Assembly: GCA_030817875.1 (NCBI GenBank)
Contig: JAUSZU010000001.1
Coordinates: forward strand, 2,604,001 to 2,668,000
Direction of reading: 5' to 3'
Length of the DNA: 64,000 bases
From: Flavobacterium sp. W4I14
Lineage (GTDB): Bacteria > Bacteroidota > Bacteroidia > Sphingobacteriales > Sphingobacteriaceae
The notes beneath the pieces were generated by a model, which was not told where the DNA came from, did not search any database, and saw only the letters and a program-made list of their open reading frames with translations. The stretch's first letter is position 1, and each line of letters opens with the position of its first letter. A program made the position numbers and the translations under genes. Positions 9,703 through 18,935 of the stretch are shown in pieces.

Positions 9703-11031
9703 ATGAAAAAATTCATCCATAACATAGCAGAACGTTCGCACTTGTTAAGTTGCACAATCTGTATTTTGCTCCTTGTTACAAGCTGCAAAAAAAATAAAAC
9801 CGATGGCTTTGATCCGTCTTCACCGATTGCTATCTCAGATTTTATTCCAAAAAAAGGTGGCGGCAGCACAGAAATACTCATTACCGGCACCAACTTCACT
9901 TCTGATCTCTCCAAAATCACAGTGAGCTTGAATGAGCAGCCGCTTAAGGTAATTGGTGCCAGCGCTACACAGATCATGGTAGTAGTGCCCAAAAAATCAA
10001 AATCAGGTCCGATAAAAGTGAAGATAGAAAATAAAGAAACCTCAAGTGTGGCGATTTTCAATTATGAATACACCCGGACAGTTACAACCCTGGCGGGTTC
10101 GGGTAAGGCAGGATTTGCCAACGGCAAAGGAACAGATGCCTCTTTTAACTTTTCCGGTCAAAATTGGTACAGAAGTTCAGGCATTGTGGTAGATGACCAG
10201 CTTAACGTTTATGTAGCTGATCCGGGTAACCATTGTATCCGCAAAATCGATCCGGAAGGAAACGTGACTACCCTGGCAGGTAACCCTGCCCTTGCCGGTT
10301 ATGCAGATGGCAAAGGCACCACAGCCAATTTCTCTTTGCCTTACGATCTTGCGATTGATGGCAGTGGAAACCTATACTGTGTAGACCCTGGCAACTGGGA
10401 TATCAGGATGATCACTCCTGACGGGCAGGCCAAAACCTGGGGCTTCGCCAATCAGGAACCTTGGAGCATTGCTTTTGACAAAAGCAGCGGCAAAGTCTTC
10501 TACTCTAGCTGTTCAAGTCCTGGAAACATTTATCAGATTGATGCTCAGGGCAGCACCAAGCAGGTCATTTCTGGCCTCAATTACCCTGCAGGCATTAAAT
10601 TTGACCGTGCCGGTAATTTATTCGTATCTGCGCATGGCGATCAGGTGATCAGAAAGTTCAATGCGGGTACCTGGCAAGGAAGCATTGTTGCGGGTCAACA
10701 GGATAAAATAGGTTATTTAAATGGCGACCCTAAATCGGCGCAATTTGCTTACCCATGGGGCATTGCTATAGATGGCAGCGATAATATTTACGTCGCCGGC
10801 AATGGAACCGGTGGAGGAAGCACCAGCAATCCTGATCAAAGTATCCGATTGGTACAAGCGAATACTTATCAGGTAAGCACCTTTGCAGGGAGTGGTGTAG
10901 CCGGATATACGGACGGTTTTGGACAGCAGGCATCTTTCAGTGCACCTGGCGGCGTTGCAGTAGATAAAAACGGAACCGTTTATGTATTGGACAAAAACAA
11001 CAACAGGATCAGAAAAATCATTTCAGAATAA
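9703..11031 (+). CDS. IPT/TIG plus NHL-repeat lipoprotein (candidate surface glycan-binding protein)
   Basis: A 442-residue lipoprotein. The N-terminal signal ends at LLVTSCKK, with the Cys as lipidation site. Residues about 40-125 form an IPT/TIG immunoglobulin-like domain (ISDFIPKKGGGSTEILITGTNF). From about 128 onward there are NHL-type beta-propeller repeats, recognisable by recurring TLAGSGKAGFANGKGTDASF, VYVADPGNHCIRKID and GIAIDGSDNIYVAGNG patterns. Genes of this form commonly sit directly after SusD, in the place of SusE/SusF, and are thought to bind polysaccharide at the surface. Binding itself is inferred from position and architecture. It lies 32 bases after SusD. Confidence 0.88.
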   Translation: MKKFIHNIAERSHLLSCTICILLLVTSCKKNKTDGFDPSSPIAISDFIPKKGGGSTEILITGTNFTSDLSKITVSLNEQPLKVIGASATQIMVVVPKKSKSGPIKVKIENKETSSVAIFNYEYTRTVTTLAGSGKAGFANGKGTDASFNFSGQNWYRSSGIVVDDQLNVYVADPGNHCIRKIDPEGNVTTLAGNPALAGYADGKGTTANFSLPYDLAIDGSGNLYCVDPGNWDIRMITPDGQAKTWGFANQEPWSIAFDKSSGKVFYSSCSSPGNIYQIDAQGSTKQVISGLNYPAGIKFDRAGNLFVSAHGDQVIRKFNAGTWQGSIVAGQQDKIGYLNGDPKSAQFAYPWGIAIDGSDNIYVAGNGTGGGSTSNPDQSIRLVQANTYQVSTFAGSGVAGYTDGFGQQASFSAPGGVAVDKNGTVYVLDKNNNRIRKIISE

Positions 11032-11063
11032 TTTAGTTCACGAGGTAATTTCAAAATAAGCAT

Positions 11064-12509
11064 ATGAAATTTTATTGTTTCCTGGGCCTGTTTTTATTAG
11101 CACAGACACTGGTCTGTGCTAATAAAACGTTTGCTGCTGTATTGCAAACCAAAAAGAAGTCCCATAAATATTATGTATCGGCTAATGGCTCAGATAGCAA
11201 TATCGGGACGATTAACGCGCCCTTCCAAACCATTAATGCGGCATTAAACCAAGCCGCGCCCGGAGATCAGGTAGTGGTGAGGGCTGGCACTTACCATCAA
11301 CAAGTGAAATTTCCCAGATCAGGCACGCCAGGCAAAACCATCAGCCTTCAAAGTTATCCAAAAGAAAAACCAGTTATCGATGGCAGCAAAATTGCGGTTA
11401 CCGGATGGCAGGCTTTGGTTACGATCAATAATGTGAGTTGGGTAACTATCGATGGTTTTGACATTTGTAACCTTCATAGTTCCATGGTTAACACAGATCC
11501 ACAAGGAATTGCGATTTATGGCAGTGGGCAGCACAACAGCATTAAAAACTGCAACATTTATAACATCAAAAACAACACGACACTTGCCCAGGGCAGAAGC
11601 GGACATGCCATACTCGCCATCGGAAACGGCAGCATCCCCATCTCAAACCTATCTATTACCGGTTGTACCGTTCACGATACCCAAACCGGAACAAGTGAAA
11701 ATGTAACCCTTGCCGGAAATATAAATGGCTTCACGTTCAGCAACAATAAAGTATATGATACCGAGAACATTGGCGTTATTGTAGCCGGTGGCGATGGCCT
11801 TAACCCTAATGGAGCTATAGCCACAAACTATGCCCGCAACGGCATCATCAGCAATAATATTTTTCACCATAACACCATGACCAAAACGCCTGGAACTTGG
11901 GGAGCCGACCGGTACGGCGCAATCTCCATTTATGTTTGTGGTGGAGCCAATACCCTGATCGAAAACAATATCGTTTATGAAAGCGACAGGGGAATCGGTC
12001 TGGTTAGCGAAAGCAATATTTACCCCACAAGAACCACAACCGTTAGGAACAACCTGGTTTACAATTGTTACCGCGCCGGCATTTACCTGGGTGATTATTT
12101 AAATTATACCGTCTCCGGAACTAAAAACTGCTCTATATTGAACAATACGCTTTTTCAGAACAACCGCGTGTTGGGCGCATTCGGAGAAATAGAGGGCGAA
12201 ATCAGGCTGACTGAACACTGCGATAGCAACGTGATCAAATACAACCATGTTTATGCTGGCCCTCAGGACCTCCTTGTCCACAAATACACCACCACAGGAA
12301 GCCATAACCTCATTGACCATAATAGCTATTTTAGCACCAGACAGCCGCAATGGATCTGGAACAGCACCAATGGCAATCCAATCACTGATTTCGAGACCTG
12401 GAAAAAATCCAGCAGTCAGGATACCCATTCAACCTTAAAAATCGTCAACTCAAAGTTTTACGCTAACCGCCTAAAGAAATGGAAAAGATCCCTACCATCA
12501 AAGATATAG
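11064..12509 (+). CDS. Secreted right-handed parallel beta-helix protein (possible polysaccharide lyase or hydrolase)
   Basis: A 481-residue exported protein with a signal peptide ending near ANKTFAA. The N-terminal YYVSANGSDSNIGTINAPFQTI block is the DUF1565-type start of many beta-helix enzymes. Repeating coils follow (IKNCNIYNIKNN, ISNNIFHHNTMT, IENNIVYESDRGIG, VRNNLVYNCYRAGIYLG). The fold is shared by PL6, PL9 and related lyases and by some glycosidases, and I cannot assign a family. Its last 31 bases overlap the start of the LacI-type gene. The tail (KKWKRSLPSKI) is basic and unlike the rest of the protein, so the 3' end may have been altered by the same event that truncated LacI. Confidence 0.85.
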   Translation: MKFYCFLGLFLLAQTLVCANKTFAAVLQTKKKSHKYYVSANGSDSNIGTINAPFQTINAALNQAAPGDQVVVRAGTYHQQVKFPRSGTPGKTISLQSYPKEKPVIDGSKIAVTGWQALVTINNVSWVTIDGFDICNLHSSMVNTDPQGIAIYGSGQHNSIKNCNIYNIKNNTTLAQGRSGHAILAIGNGSIPISNLSITGCTVHDTQTGTSENVTLAGNINGFTFSNNKVYDTENIGVIVAGGDGLNPNGAIATNYARNGIISNNIFHHNTMTKTPGTWGADRYGAISIYVCGGANTLIENNIVYESDRGIGLVSESNIYPTRTTTVRNNLVYNCYRAGIYLGDYLNYTVSGTKNCSILNNTLFQNNRVLGAFGEIEGEIRLTEHCDSNVIKYNHVYAGPQDLLVHKYTTTGSHNLIDHNSYFSTRQPQWIWNSTNGNPITDFETWKKSSSQDTHSTLKIVNSKFYANRLKKWKRSLPSKI

Positions 12510-13021
12510 CCAGACGCCTGAAGATTAATCCTTCAACGGTATCGAGAGCACTTAAAGGCCACCCCAGTATTGGCCTTGTTACTACAATGAGGGTAAATAA
12601 AATTGCGGAAGAGCTAAATTATCACCCCAATCAAAATGCAATATTCCTGAAACAGGGAAAAACTTTTACTGTAGGGGTTGTGCTTCCAGATATTGCAGAT
12701 CCTTTTTACTGTTCCATTCTGAGTAAAATGGAACGTTATTCGCACAAAAAAAATTACAATGTTATTTTTGGCCAGTCATTTAAGAATCCTGATCAGGAAA
12801 GACAAATCCTGGAAAACATGACAAACCTGCGGGTTGATGGTATTCTGATTGCACTCTGCAAGCCTAAAGTGCCCTCAAAACAGCTCGACCAGTTAAAAAG
12901 GTACAATATTCCTGTTGTGATTTTAGACAGCAGGAATATGGTTAGTGATCAACCTCATCAGTTTATTGAGCGGCTGTTTTCGATCTTAGAATTTCAGCAA
13001 CTACCTGATATAAAGGCTTAG
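12479..13021 (+). pseudogene. Truncated LacI-family transcriptional regulator
   Basis: The first 180 residues of a LacI-type repressor. Residues 1-50 are a complete HTH with hinge (IKDIARRLKINPSTVSRALKGHPSI). Residues about 60-155 are the first half of the periplasmic-binding-protein-like effector domain (TVGVVLPDIADPFYCSILSK, RVDGILIALCKP, IPVVILDSR). LacI proteins are usually about 330-350 residues, so half of the effector domain and the dimer interface are missing. After about residue 160 the frame runs antisense into the end of the GH89 gene, overlapping it by 59 bases, which marks a deletion junction near 12,960. It overlaps the beta-helix gene upstream by 31 bases. It may still bind DNA but should not sense a sugar normally. 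Confidence 0.8.
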
Positions 13022-15111
13022 TTACATCATCCTTTTTGATTTCCAAATTTCGCTCTACCCATGCACGCTCCCACCAAAAAAAGTCGGGAGCCTGCATGTT
13101 TTTACCCTGAAGCTGGTTTCGCAAATATTCGAGGTATATTTCCCACCTCACCAGGTAATAGTCCTTCATTAATCCTCCCCATTCCTTATACGCATAATCA
13201 CGCAGGTTATCTTCGGCCGGATTATTCTCTCCCCAATAAGTAATCAGCATCATTGCATTGTGGATATTCAGCTTTTTCTCTTCGCTTGTTTTCCCGAGGT
13301 TTAGTGCCTGAGTTTTGTAAGTATTTAACTGATAATATGGGTGCGCAGATAAAAGGTCGTCGGTTAAACGGATCATCTCCAGAAACTGAGCAGAAACTTT
13401 AATAAACTGTTCGGTATTTTTTTCATTGTAGGCCTTCGCCATGTCCTGAAAAACCTGTTCTCCATCATTGGCCAATACCTGCCTTAATAATATTGATCAG
13501 ATCGATCTGGTAGGTGTCGGAATTTTTAAATTCTGGTGCTGCTTTGGCAAATTCTATGGCTGCATCCTTAAACTTCGCCAGATCGTAGGTTCTTACCCTG
13601 GTACCCCAGCGGGAAACCGCTTTGGCATCAAGCGCTGGCCGCACACAAAATATAGATTCACTTGCACCTTCCTGGTAACCCGGAATACTTTGGTAAATGG
13701 TTTCGAGGAAACCCTGCCAGGCCTGATCGATATGAGGATTTGATTTTCCATAGCGATATTTGGTATAACCGCTCAGCCAGTTTTTCACCTCAACATGGTC
13801 GTTCCGCCAGCCCAGCTCCAACATCAGGTCATATACAGGAGGGTTATTATTCAGCCCTTCAGGCATAATTCCTACCCCTTTTAATACTTCATTGTAAGGG
13901 CCTTTCCTGATCCTGTCTACCTCGTCTGCAAAGCGTTGCAATTTTCCGTACAAACCTGGTCTTTCGCCAAAATTATTCACTACACTCCAGATAAATGGTG
14001 TAGAATCGTAACCTTTTCTCTTCTCCCAATTATTGGTGAATTCGCCAAACAGCTCCTGTACCAGCACATGCGGCTTATCTAGCCCATCGAGCATTTGCTG
14101 CTTCGGGTTATCCTGCCAGCCTTGCAGCACCCAGATCGATCCTGGGAAACTCTTCTGCATTTCCTGTTGAATGGATTTGCCTGCCGCCTTTAAATCTATG
14201 CCCGCTGTAATTCCACCTTCGTGGAAAGGATCTCCTGCAAAAAAAAGGATGTCTTTTCCGTATGCTTTCTGAACTTCCTTATAATATATTCCTGCTATTC
14301 TGGAAAAGTCAGAGCTGTTAGGAACCAAGATATCCGGCCGTTTAAATGCACCCCAGGTTTTTTGGTCGATAATGTGTGCCTTACTTTTATCTTTCAAAGA
14401 GCCCGGAACCATACCATAAAAACCTTGTAATACCGGTGCTATTCCCAGTTCTTTCATTCTGGCCATCATTTTCTGTTGCAGCACTTTACGGCCATCTATC
14501 TCACTTTGAGGCATTGGGCCTCCCCAACCCTGAATGTTTCCCATAAGCCACCATGCGGTATATGCAGGTCCCACTAAAAAATCATTAATCTCTTGGTCAG
14601 TATATCCAATCTGTTTCAGCGTTTTTTGCCATACTGCTTCCATGCCGTTTACGGTAAGCATCAGGTTAACACCATTTAAAGCCATCCAATCAAGCTCATG
14701 TTCCCAGTCTTTCCAATCATAAAAGCTCATGGTATAATTATAGGTGCAATAGTTTAAGGCATAACGGTATTTTGCAGGGGCCTCAACGCGTACACTTTTC
14801 TTTACCTGGGGTATTGGGTATACCGCCGAAAGGTTATCGCCCATGTGCGACATGGAGCGGTTACAATAGTATTTTAAATACCAGTTCAATCCAACAGCGG
14901 CAGCATTGGGACCAGATGCACTAATGACTAGTTTATTGCCAGCACTGTTTAACTCAAACACGTCGTTATGACCGCCTTTTAACTGCTTAAAAACCACCTG
15001 GTCTGCTAACCATGGTGTTCTTCGCTTAATTAACTCCTGAACAGACCTGAACGGCTGGGCCAAAAGATTTAACGGGATTAAAAACAAAAGTAAACAGGTA
15101 AATTTTCGCAT
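12963..15111 (-). pseudogene. GH89 alpha-N-acetylglucosaminidase, interrupted by a frameshift
   Basis: The gene is split into a 548-residue part (15111-13465) and a 170-residue C-terminal part (to 12963) in another frame. Joined, they give a normal-length bacterial GH89 enzyme, the family of human NAGLU, which removes terminal alpha-linked N-acetylglucosamine. The signal peptide ends at LNLLAQ. By analogy to NAGLU, the acid/base Glu is E298 (DPFHEGG) and the nucleophile is E418 (IMPEGL). The frame breaks near 13484-13489: one surplus base in an ATTATTAAGGCAGG context turns the expected INIIRQVLANDGEQVF into IIKAGIGQ and a stop. This is a one-base insertion or a sequencing error. It is divergent from GH35 across a shared operator region. 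Confidence 0.85.
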
Positions 15112-15200
15112 AGAATTATTCGGGTTTTTATTTCAAAAAGACCGAAACTAATTAAAATAAATTGTAAAAAGCTGTGCGGAATATGGCCTGAACAGACCTG

Positions 15201-15250
15201 AAAATTACACAATCGATTGTTTTATATACCGCAATCGAATGCGTAATTTT
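15201..15250. promoter_or_regulatory. Twin CG-centred palindromes between divergent GH89 and GH35 (likely operator)
   Basis: A perfect 12-bp palindrome, ACAATCGATTGT, lies at 15209-15220. A near-palindrome, CGCAATCGAATGCG (one mismatched pair), lies at 15230-15243. Their centres are 22 bp apart, about two helical turns. The two sites together form a larger inverted repeat with 19-bp arms at 15201-15219 and 15232-15250 (two mismatches). Even-length palindromes with a central CG are typical of LacI-family operators, and a truncated LacI gene lies 2 kb away. Binding by that protein is inference. Confidence 0.6.
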
Positions 15251-15317
15251 TACTTATTTTATTTATTCTTTTTTTGATTAGCATTGTGCTAAATGTTTGT
15301 TTAAACATCACCAAATC

Positions 15318-17660
15318 ATGAAAAAGCAGCTAGTCGGTTTATTTTTTGTTATGCTATTGGCATTCTGTTTCCAATCGGTTTTAGCCCAACAGGAAACATC
15401 GGCACCTTTTAAGATCAGTACAGCATCTTTTATCCTTAACGGTAAGCCTTATGTGATCCGTTGTGGCGAACTGCATTTTGCCAGAATCCCAAAAGCTTAC
15501 TGGAGGCAGCGTTTAAAAATGGTGAAGGCCGTTGGCTTGAATACTGTTTGTGCTTATTTGTTCTGGAACTTCCACGAAACTACGCCAGGCAAATTCAATT
15601 GGGAGGGCCAGGCGGATGCAGCAGAATTCTGTAAAATAGCACAGCAGGAAGGATTGTATGTAATTTTACGCCCTGGCCCTTACTCCTGTGCCGAATGGGA
15701 GTTTGGTGGTTTTCCGTGGTGGCTGTTGCAAAAGAAAGACATTAAACTACGTACACAGGATCCCTACTACCTGGAGCGCAGCCGTTTATACCTGCAAGAA
15801 GTTGGACGTATATTGAGCCCTTTGCAAATTACCCACGGTGGCCCTATCCTGATGGTACAGGTAGAAAACGAATATGGCAGTTACGGAAGCGATAAAGATT
15901 ACCTGTTAACACTCAGGAAATACCTGAAAGAAGCTAAATTCGACGTTCCGTTTTTTACCTGCGACGGGGTGGTTCAGCTAAAGAATGATGTACAGAAAGA
16001 TCTTTTTGCTGTGGTAAATTTCGGAAGCAACCCTGAAGCCGGTTTTAAAGCTTTGCGCGAGGTTCAGCCTGAAGGACCATTAATGTGTGGTGAATATTAT
16101 CCCGGATGGTTCGATTCATGGGACAATGCGCACCATACCGGTTCGGCAGACCGCATGGTGAAAGAACTGGAATATATGCTCCAACAGCAGGCTTCATTCA
16201 GTATCTATATGATCCATGGCGGAACTTCGTTCGGCTTATGGGCAGGAGCCAATTGCCAACCATATGCACCAGAAACTTCCAGTTACGATTACGACGCACC
16301 CATTAGCGAAAACGGATCAGCTAATGCAAAATTCTATGCCTTGCGGGATATGCTTAAAAAGTATCTGCAACCAGGAGAAGTTTTGCCAGAAGTACCTCCG
16401 GCTATACCGGTACAGCAGATTGCGCCATTTAACTTGACAGGGGTTGCCCCTATCTTTGCACAACTGGGCAAACCTAAATTGGCCGACACGACCTTAAACA
16501 TGGAAGATCTGGGCCAGGGATATGGAATGGTAGCTTACGAAACCACCCTGCCTGCCGGAGCGAAAAGCACGCTCGACCTTGGCGAAGTTCATGATTATGC
16601 GGAAATATACCTGGACCAGAAACTGATTGGCGTATTGAACAGAATGAAAAATGAGCACAGTATCGATCTCCCGGCATTTGCAAAGCGCAGCAGGCTTCGG
16701 ATACTGGTAGAGGCCATGGGCCGCGTAAATTTTGGCGAATATATGCACGACCGTAAAGGTTTACTGGGCGAAGTTTATCAAATCACTCATACTTCAAAAG
16801 TTCAGTTAAAAGGATGGAAACATTATTCCATTCCCTTAGGCGAGGGAAATCCCCCATTTAAATATCAGCCGATTGGAACAGCAGGAAAACTAAACGAACC
16901 GGCTTTTTATAAGAGCAGTTTTACGGCCAAAAACAAAAATGATTTTTACCTGGATATGCGCTGGTTCAAAAAAGGTATAGTTTGGATTAATGGTCACTGC
17001 CTTGGCCGCTACTGGAATATTGGGCCTACTCAAACCATGTATGTTCCGGGAGTATGGTTAAATGCAGGAAAAAACGAGGTGGTGGTGCTCGATCTCCATC
17101 GCCCGGTTGCAGCACGCCTGCAGGGATTAGAAAAACCGATTCTCGACAGCCTTACTGAGGTAAAAGCGATTAGCAGCAATCACCGCAAAGCCGGGCAGCA
17201 ATTTAGAAACAACGCAGACCAACTGGTTCATAGTGGAACAATGCAAAATTCCGCTTCGTGGCAAACCTTTAATTTCCCTTTAAAAAATGGCAGATATATT
17301 GCGCTTGAGGCACTAAACAACTTTGCAGATGATGCTTTTACAGCCCTCGCGGAGTTGGAAGTTTTAGATGAAAATGGGAGGCAAATTCCAAGGAACTTAT
17401 GGAAAGTGGCATATGTAGATAGCGAGGAACTGAAAAGCCAGGATGGCAAATCGGAAAATGTATTTGATCTTCAATATACCAGTATCTGGCATAGCCAATG
17501 GAAAGATAACAGTCCAAAACATCCACATCAGGTTGTAATTGATTTGGGTGCACAAACAGCCATTACCGGCATTAAGGTATTGCCACGGCAGGATATGGAA
17601 ACAGGCAGGATTAAGGATTTCAGGCTGTACCTGAGTAGCAAAATGTTTAATGGACTTTAG
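15318..17660 (+). CDS. GH35 beta-galactosidase with C-terminal discoidin-like domain
   Basis: A 780-residue secreted beta-galactosidase, starting at ATG 15318 so that the signal peptide (to VLAQ, residue 24) is at the N-terminus. The GH35 barrel covers about 30-350: AYLFWNFHETTPGKF, LRPGPYSCAEWEFGGFPWW, the QVENEYGSYG motif with Glu183/Glu185 (acid/base) and MCGEYYPGWFDSW with Glu258 as probable nucleophile. Beta-sandwich domains follow (KGIVWINGHCLGRYW), and the last ~90 residues look like an F5/8 type C carbohydrate-binding fold (HPHQVVIDLGAQTAITGIKV). It should release terminal beta-galactose from side chains. It is transcribed away from GH89, with the palindromic operator between them. 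Confidence 0.93.
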   Translation: MKKQLVGLFFVMLLAFCFQSVLAQQETSAPFKISTASFILNGKPYVIRCGELHFARIPKAYWRQRLKMVKAVGLNTVCAYLFWNFHETTPGKFNWEGQADAAEFCKIAQQEGLYVILRPGPYSCAEWEFGGFPWWLLQKKDIKLRTQDPYYLERSRLYLQEVGRILSPLQITHGGPILMVQVENEYGSYGSDKDYLLTLRKYLKEAKFDVPFFTCDGVVQLKNDVQKDLFAVVNFGSNPEAGFKALREVQPEGPLMCGEYYPGWFDSWDNAHHTGSADRMVKELEYMLQQQASFSIYMIHGGTSFGLWAGANCQPYAPETSSYDYDAPISENGSANAKFYALRDMLKKYLQPGEVLPEVPPAIPVQQIAPFNLTGVAPIFAQLGKPKLADTTLNMEDLGQGYGMVAYETTLPAGAKSTLDLGEVHDYAEIYLDQKLIGVLNRMKNEHSIDLPAFAKRSRLRILVEAMGRVNFGEYMHDRKGLLGEVYQITHTSKVQLKGWKHYSIPLGEGNPPFKYQPIGTAGKLNEPAFYKSSFTAKNKNDFYLDMRWFKKGIVWINGHCLGRYWNIGPTQTMYVPGVWLNAGKNEVVVLDLHRPVAARLQGLEKPILDSLTEVKAISSNHRKAGQQFRNNADQLVHSGTMQNSASWQTFNFPLKNGRYIALEALNNFADDAFTALAELEVLDENGRQIPRNLWKVAYVDSEELKSQDGKSENVFDLQYTSIWHSQWKDNSPKHPHQVVIDLGAQTAITGIKVLPRQDMETGRIKDFRLYLSSKMFNGL

Positions 17661-17816
17661 TTTACAATTTCTATTCTTTTTGCGATTTAGCCCTTATCAA
17701 CATAGCCTAAAAAATTGTTACCGGAATACCTGGAGGGGTTAATCAATTTCATGATAATACCTCGTGTAAAAATAATATCGCACAACAGGAAAATATTACC
17801 CAATCACTCAACAATA

Positions 17817-17848
17817 TTGGCACAAGCAGGTAACTACATCTAATTTTG
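17817..17848 (+). promoter_or_regulatory. Bacteroidota-type promoter for the AraC gene
   Basis: A -33 element TTGG at 17817-17820 and a -7 element TAATTTTG at 17841-17848 match the TTG / TAnnTTTG consensus with 20 bases between them. Transcription would begin near 17855, giving a leader of about 33 bases before the ATG at 17889. Confidence 0.6.
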
Positions 17849-17888
17849 TAGTATATTTAAGAGACTAACCAAAAACATAAAATCAGAT

Positions 17889-18767
17889 ATGAAACCGCAA
17901 TTACTAAAAGTTTCAACAGCGCCTACACAATCTTTTAGTGTAAGAAGAGACCTGATTCCGCACATGAACAACAAATGGCACTATCATCCGGAAATTGAGC
18001 TCATCCATCTCAAAAAAGGCGTTGGAACGCAATTTATCGGCGACAACATTAAAAGTTTTAGATCAGGAGATATTGTTCTGGTAGGTCCTCATCTGGCTCA
18101 TTACTGGAGATTTGACGATAGTTATTTCGAAGATCAGTCGAAAGCACGTGCCGATGTGCGCGTAGCACATTTCAGCGAGAACTTTTGGGGAGACCAGTTC
18201 CTGAACCTACCGGAAAATAAGGCAATTAAATCATTGCTCGAAAGCAGCAGAAGGGGCCTGCAGGTGAACGGCAAAATTAAGGCAAAAGTTGCAGACCTGC
18301 TGGAAAAAATGCTGGTATCAGAGGGATCAGCCCGTATCATATTACTAATGGAAGCGCTCAACCTGATTGCCAACTGCAACCATACGGTTAAACTTTCATC
18401 TATTGGTTTTAAGCAGGATTACGACGAGACCGCGAACATCAAAATCAATGCGATATACAATTTCACGCTTGAAAATTTCAGGAGGAAAATACACCTGGAA
18501 GAAATTGCAAATGTAGCTGTAATCAGTCCGAATTCATTCTGCAGGTACTTTAAATCTAAAACAGGCAAAACATACTCACGGTTTCTCACCGAAATAAAGG
18601 TTGGCCATGCCTGCAGACTATTAATTGAGAACAAACTCAACATTAAACAGTTGTGCTATGAAAGTGGGTTTAACAACATGGCCAGTTTTCATAAATATTT
18701 CAAAATCACTACAGGAAAAAGTCCATTAAGTTATCAGCGTGAATTCATTTCTCAACACACCAATTAA
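17889..18767 (+). CDS. AraC-family transcriptional regulator with cupin sensor domain
   Basis: A 292-residue regulator. Residues about 5-110 form a cupin-type ligand domain (NKWHYHPEIELIHLKKGVG, then FRSGDIVLVGPHLAHYW). Residues about 188-288 are the double HTH AraC domain: IHLEEIANVAVISPNSFCRYFKS and IKQLCYESGFNNMASFHKYF, with the GKSPLSYQRE tail. Regulators of this form sense a soluble sugar and activate catabolic genes. It is the only intact one-component regulator in the polysaccharide region, lies between GH35 and the convergent GH105 end of the big operon, and has its own promoter. It is a plausible activator of the second SusCD operon, whose SusC lacks an STN domain; that link is inference. 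Confidence 0.92.
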   Translation: MKPQLLKVSTAPTQSFSVRRDLIPHMNNKWHYHPEIELIHLKKGVGTQFIGDNIKSFRSGDIVLVGPHLAHYWRFDDSYFEDQSKARADVRVAHFSENFWGDQFLNLPENKAIKSLLESSRRGLQVNGKIKAKVADLLEKMLVSEGSARIILLMEALNLIANCNHTVKLSSIGFKQDYDETANIKINAIYNFTLENFRRKIHLEEIANVAVISPNSFCRYFKSKTGKTYSRFLTEIKVGHACRLLIENKLNIKQLCYESGFNNMASFHKYFKITTGKSPLSYQREFISQHTN

Positions 18768-18804
18768 CGAACTTGCCATCATCACGATCTACAGATCGCC
18801 AGTA

Positions 18805-18845
18805 TTTTCTTCGGGTAAATGGCGCCTACCCACACCCGAAGAAAA
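18805..18845. terminator. Bidirectional hairpin terminator between convergent AraC and GH105 genes
   Basis: Arms TTTTCTTCGGGT (18805-18816) and ACCCGAAGAAAA (18834-18845) pair perfectly over 12 bp with a 17-nt loop. The ends are A/T-rich on both strands. It lies between the stop of the AraC gene (18767) and the end of the long minus-strand operon (18936). Confidence 0.6.
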
Positions 18846-18935
18846 CTGTCTTTTAAGCAAACCTAACTCATCAGGCGCCTGCATAAGCAACGGCATACTT
18901 AATTTAAAAAATAAACCCTTCGGTAAGTTAAACTA

